Part shown: piece by piece, positions 5,965-5,995 of the stretch
Layout of the letters: each line of letters begins with the position of its first letter
How positions within the stretch are numbered: position 1 is the stretch's first letter
DNA from: Deltaproteobacteria bacterium
GTDB lineage: Bacteria > Desulfobacterota > BSN033 > UBA1163
Direction of reading: 5' to 3'
Assembly (NCBI GenBank): GCA_016875155.1
Contig: VGSD01000190.1
Span: forward strand, 1-5,995
DNA length: 5,995 nucleotides
Made by a program: the position numbers and the translations under genes
The notes under the pieces: generated by a model
What the model saw: the letters and a program-made list of their open reading frames with translations, nothing else
Told to the model about the DNA's origin: nothing
The model's database searches: none

Positions 5965-5995
5965 ATCAAAATGGCATAGAACAGAGGGCATAGAG

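Overview
The window looks like a catabolic accessory locus from a Gram-negative bacterium. A TRAP transporter with a periplasmic binding protein implies an outer membrane. The MttB-superfamily gene points to an organism with corrinoid and tetrahydrofolate one-carbon metabolism, often anaerobic. Codon use is mixed, with no strong GC bias by eye. A Desulfobacterota-like or similar environmental lineage is a reasonable guess, but nothing here fixes the taxonomy. I found no rRNA, tRNA, CRISPR array, insertion sequence or phage gene.

Plus strand, left part (1-3213): the window opens inside the last ~83 codons of a hydantoinase B / oxoprolinase-type gene. A 102-bp gap follows, then a complete three-gene TRAP transporter: periplasmic binding protein (DctP family, 357-1358), small membrane subunit (DctQ, 1437-1943) and large membrane subunit (DctM, 1927-3213, overlapping dctQ). 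A strong GC-rich hairpin lies between dctP and dctQ. It probably sets the excess of binding protein over membrane subunits.

Minus strand, right part (3261-5950): two genes read towards the transporter. The upstream one (4520-5950) is a trimethylamine methyltransferase (MttB) superfamily protein without an in-frame amber codon, so it is on the non-pyrrolysine branch. It is followed after 44 bp by a metal-dependent amidohydrolase (3261-4475) of the imidazolonepropionase / Xaa-Pro dipeptidase type with an apparently intact metal site. The two genes have very similar ribosome-binding leaders and probably form an operon. The converging operons are separated by only 47 bp with no clear terminator.

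Inference: the neighbourhood (hydantoinase/oxoprolinase, TRAP uptake, cyclic-amide or peptide-type hydrolase, quaternary-amine-type methyltransferase) would suit uptake and breakdown of a small N-methylated amide, ureide or betaine. The substrate cannot be read from the sequence. This possible pathway is the most interesting feature of the window; every single gene belongs to a known family.
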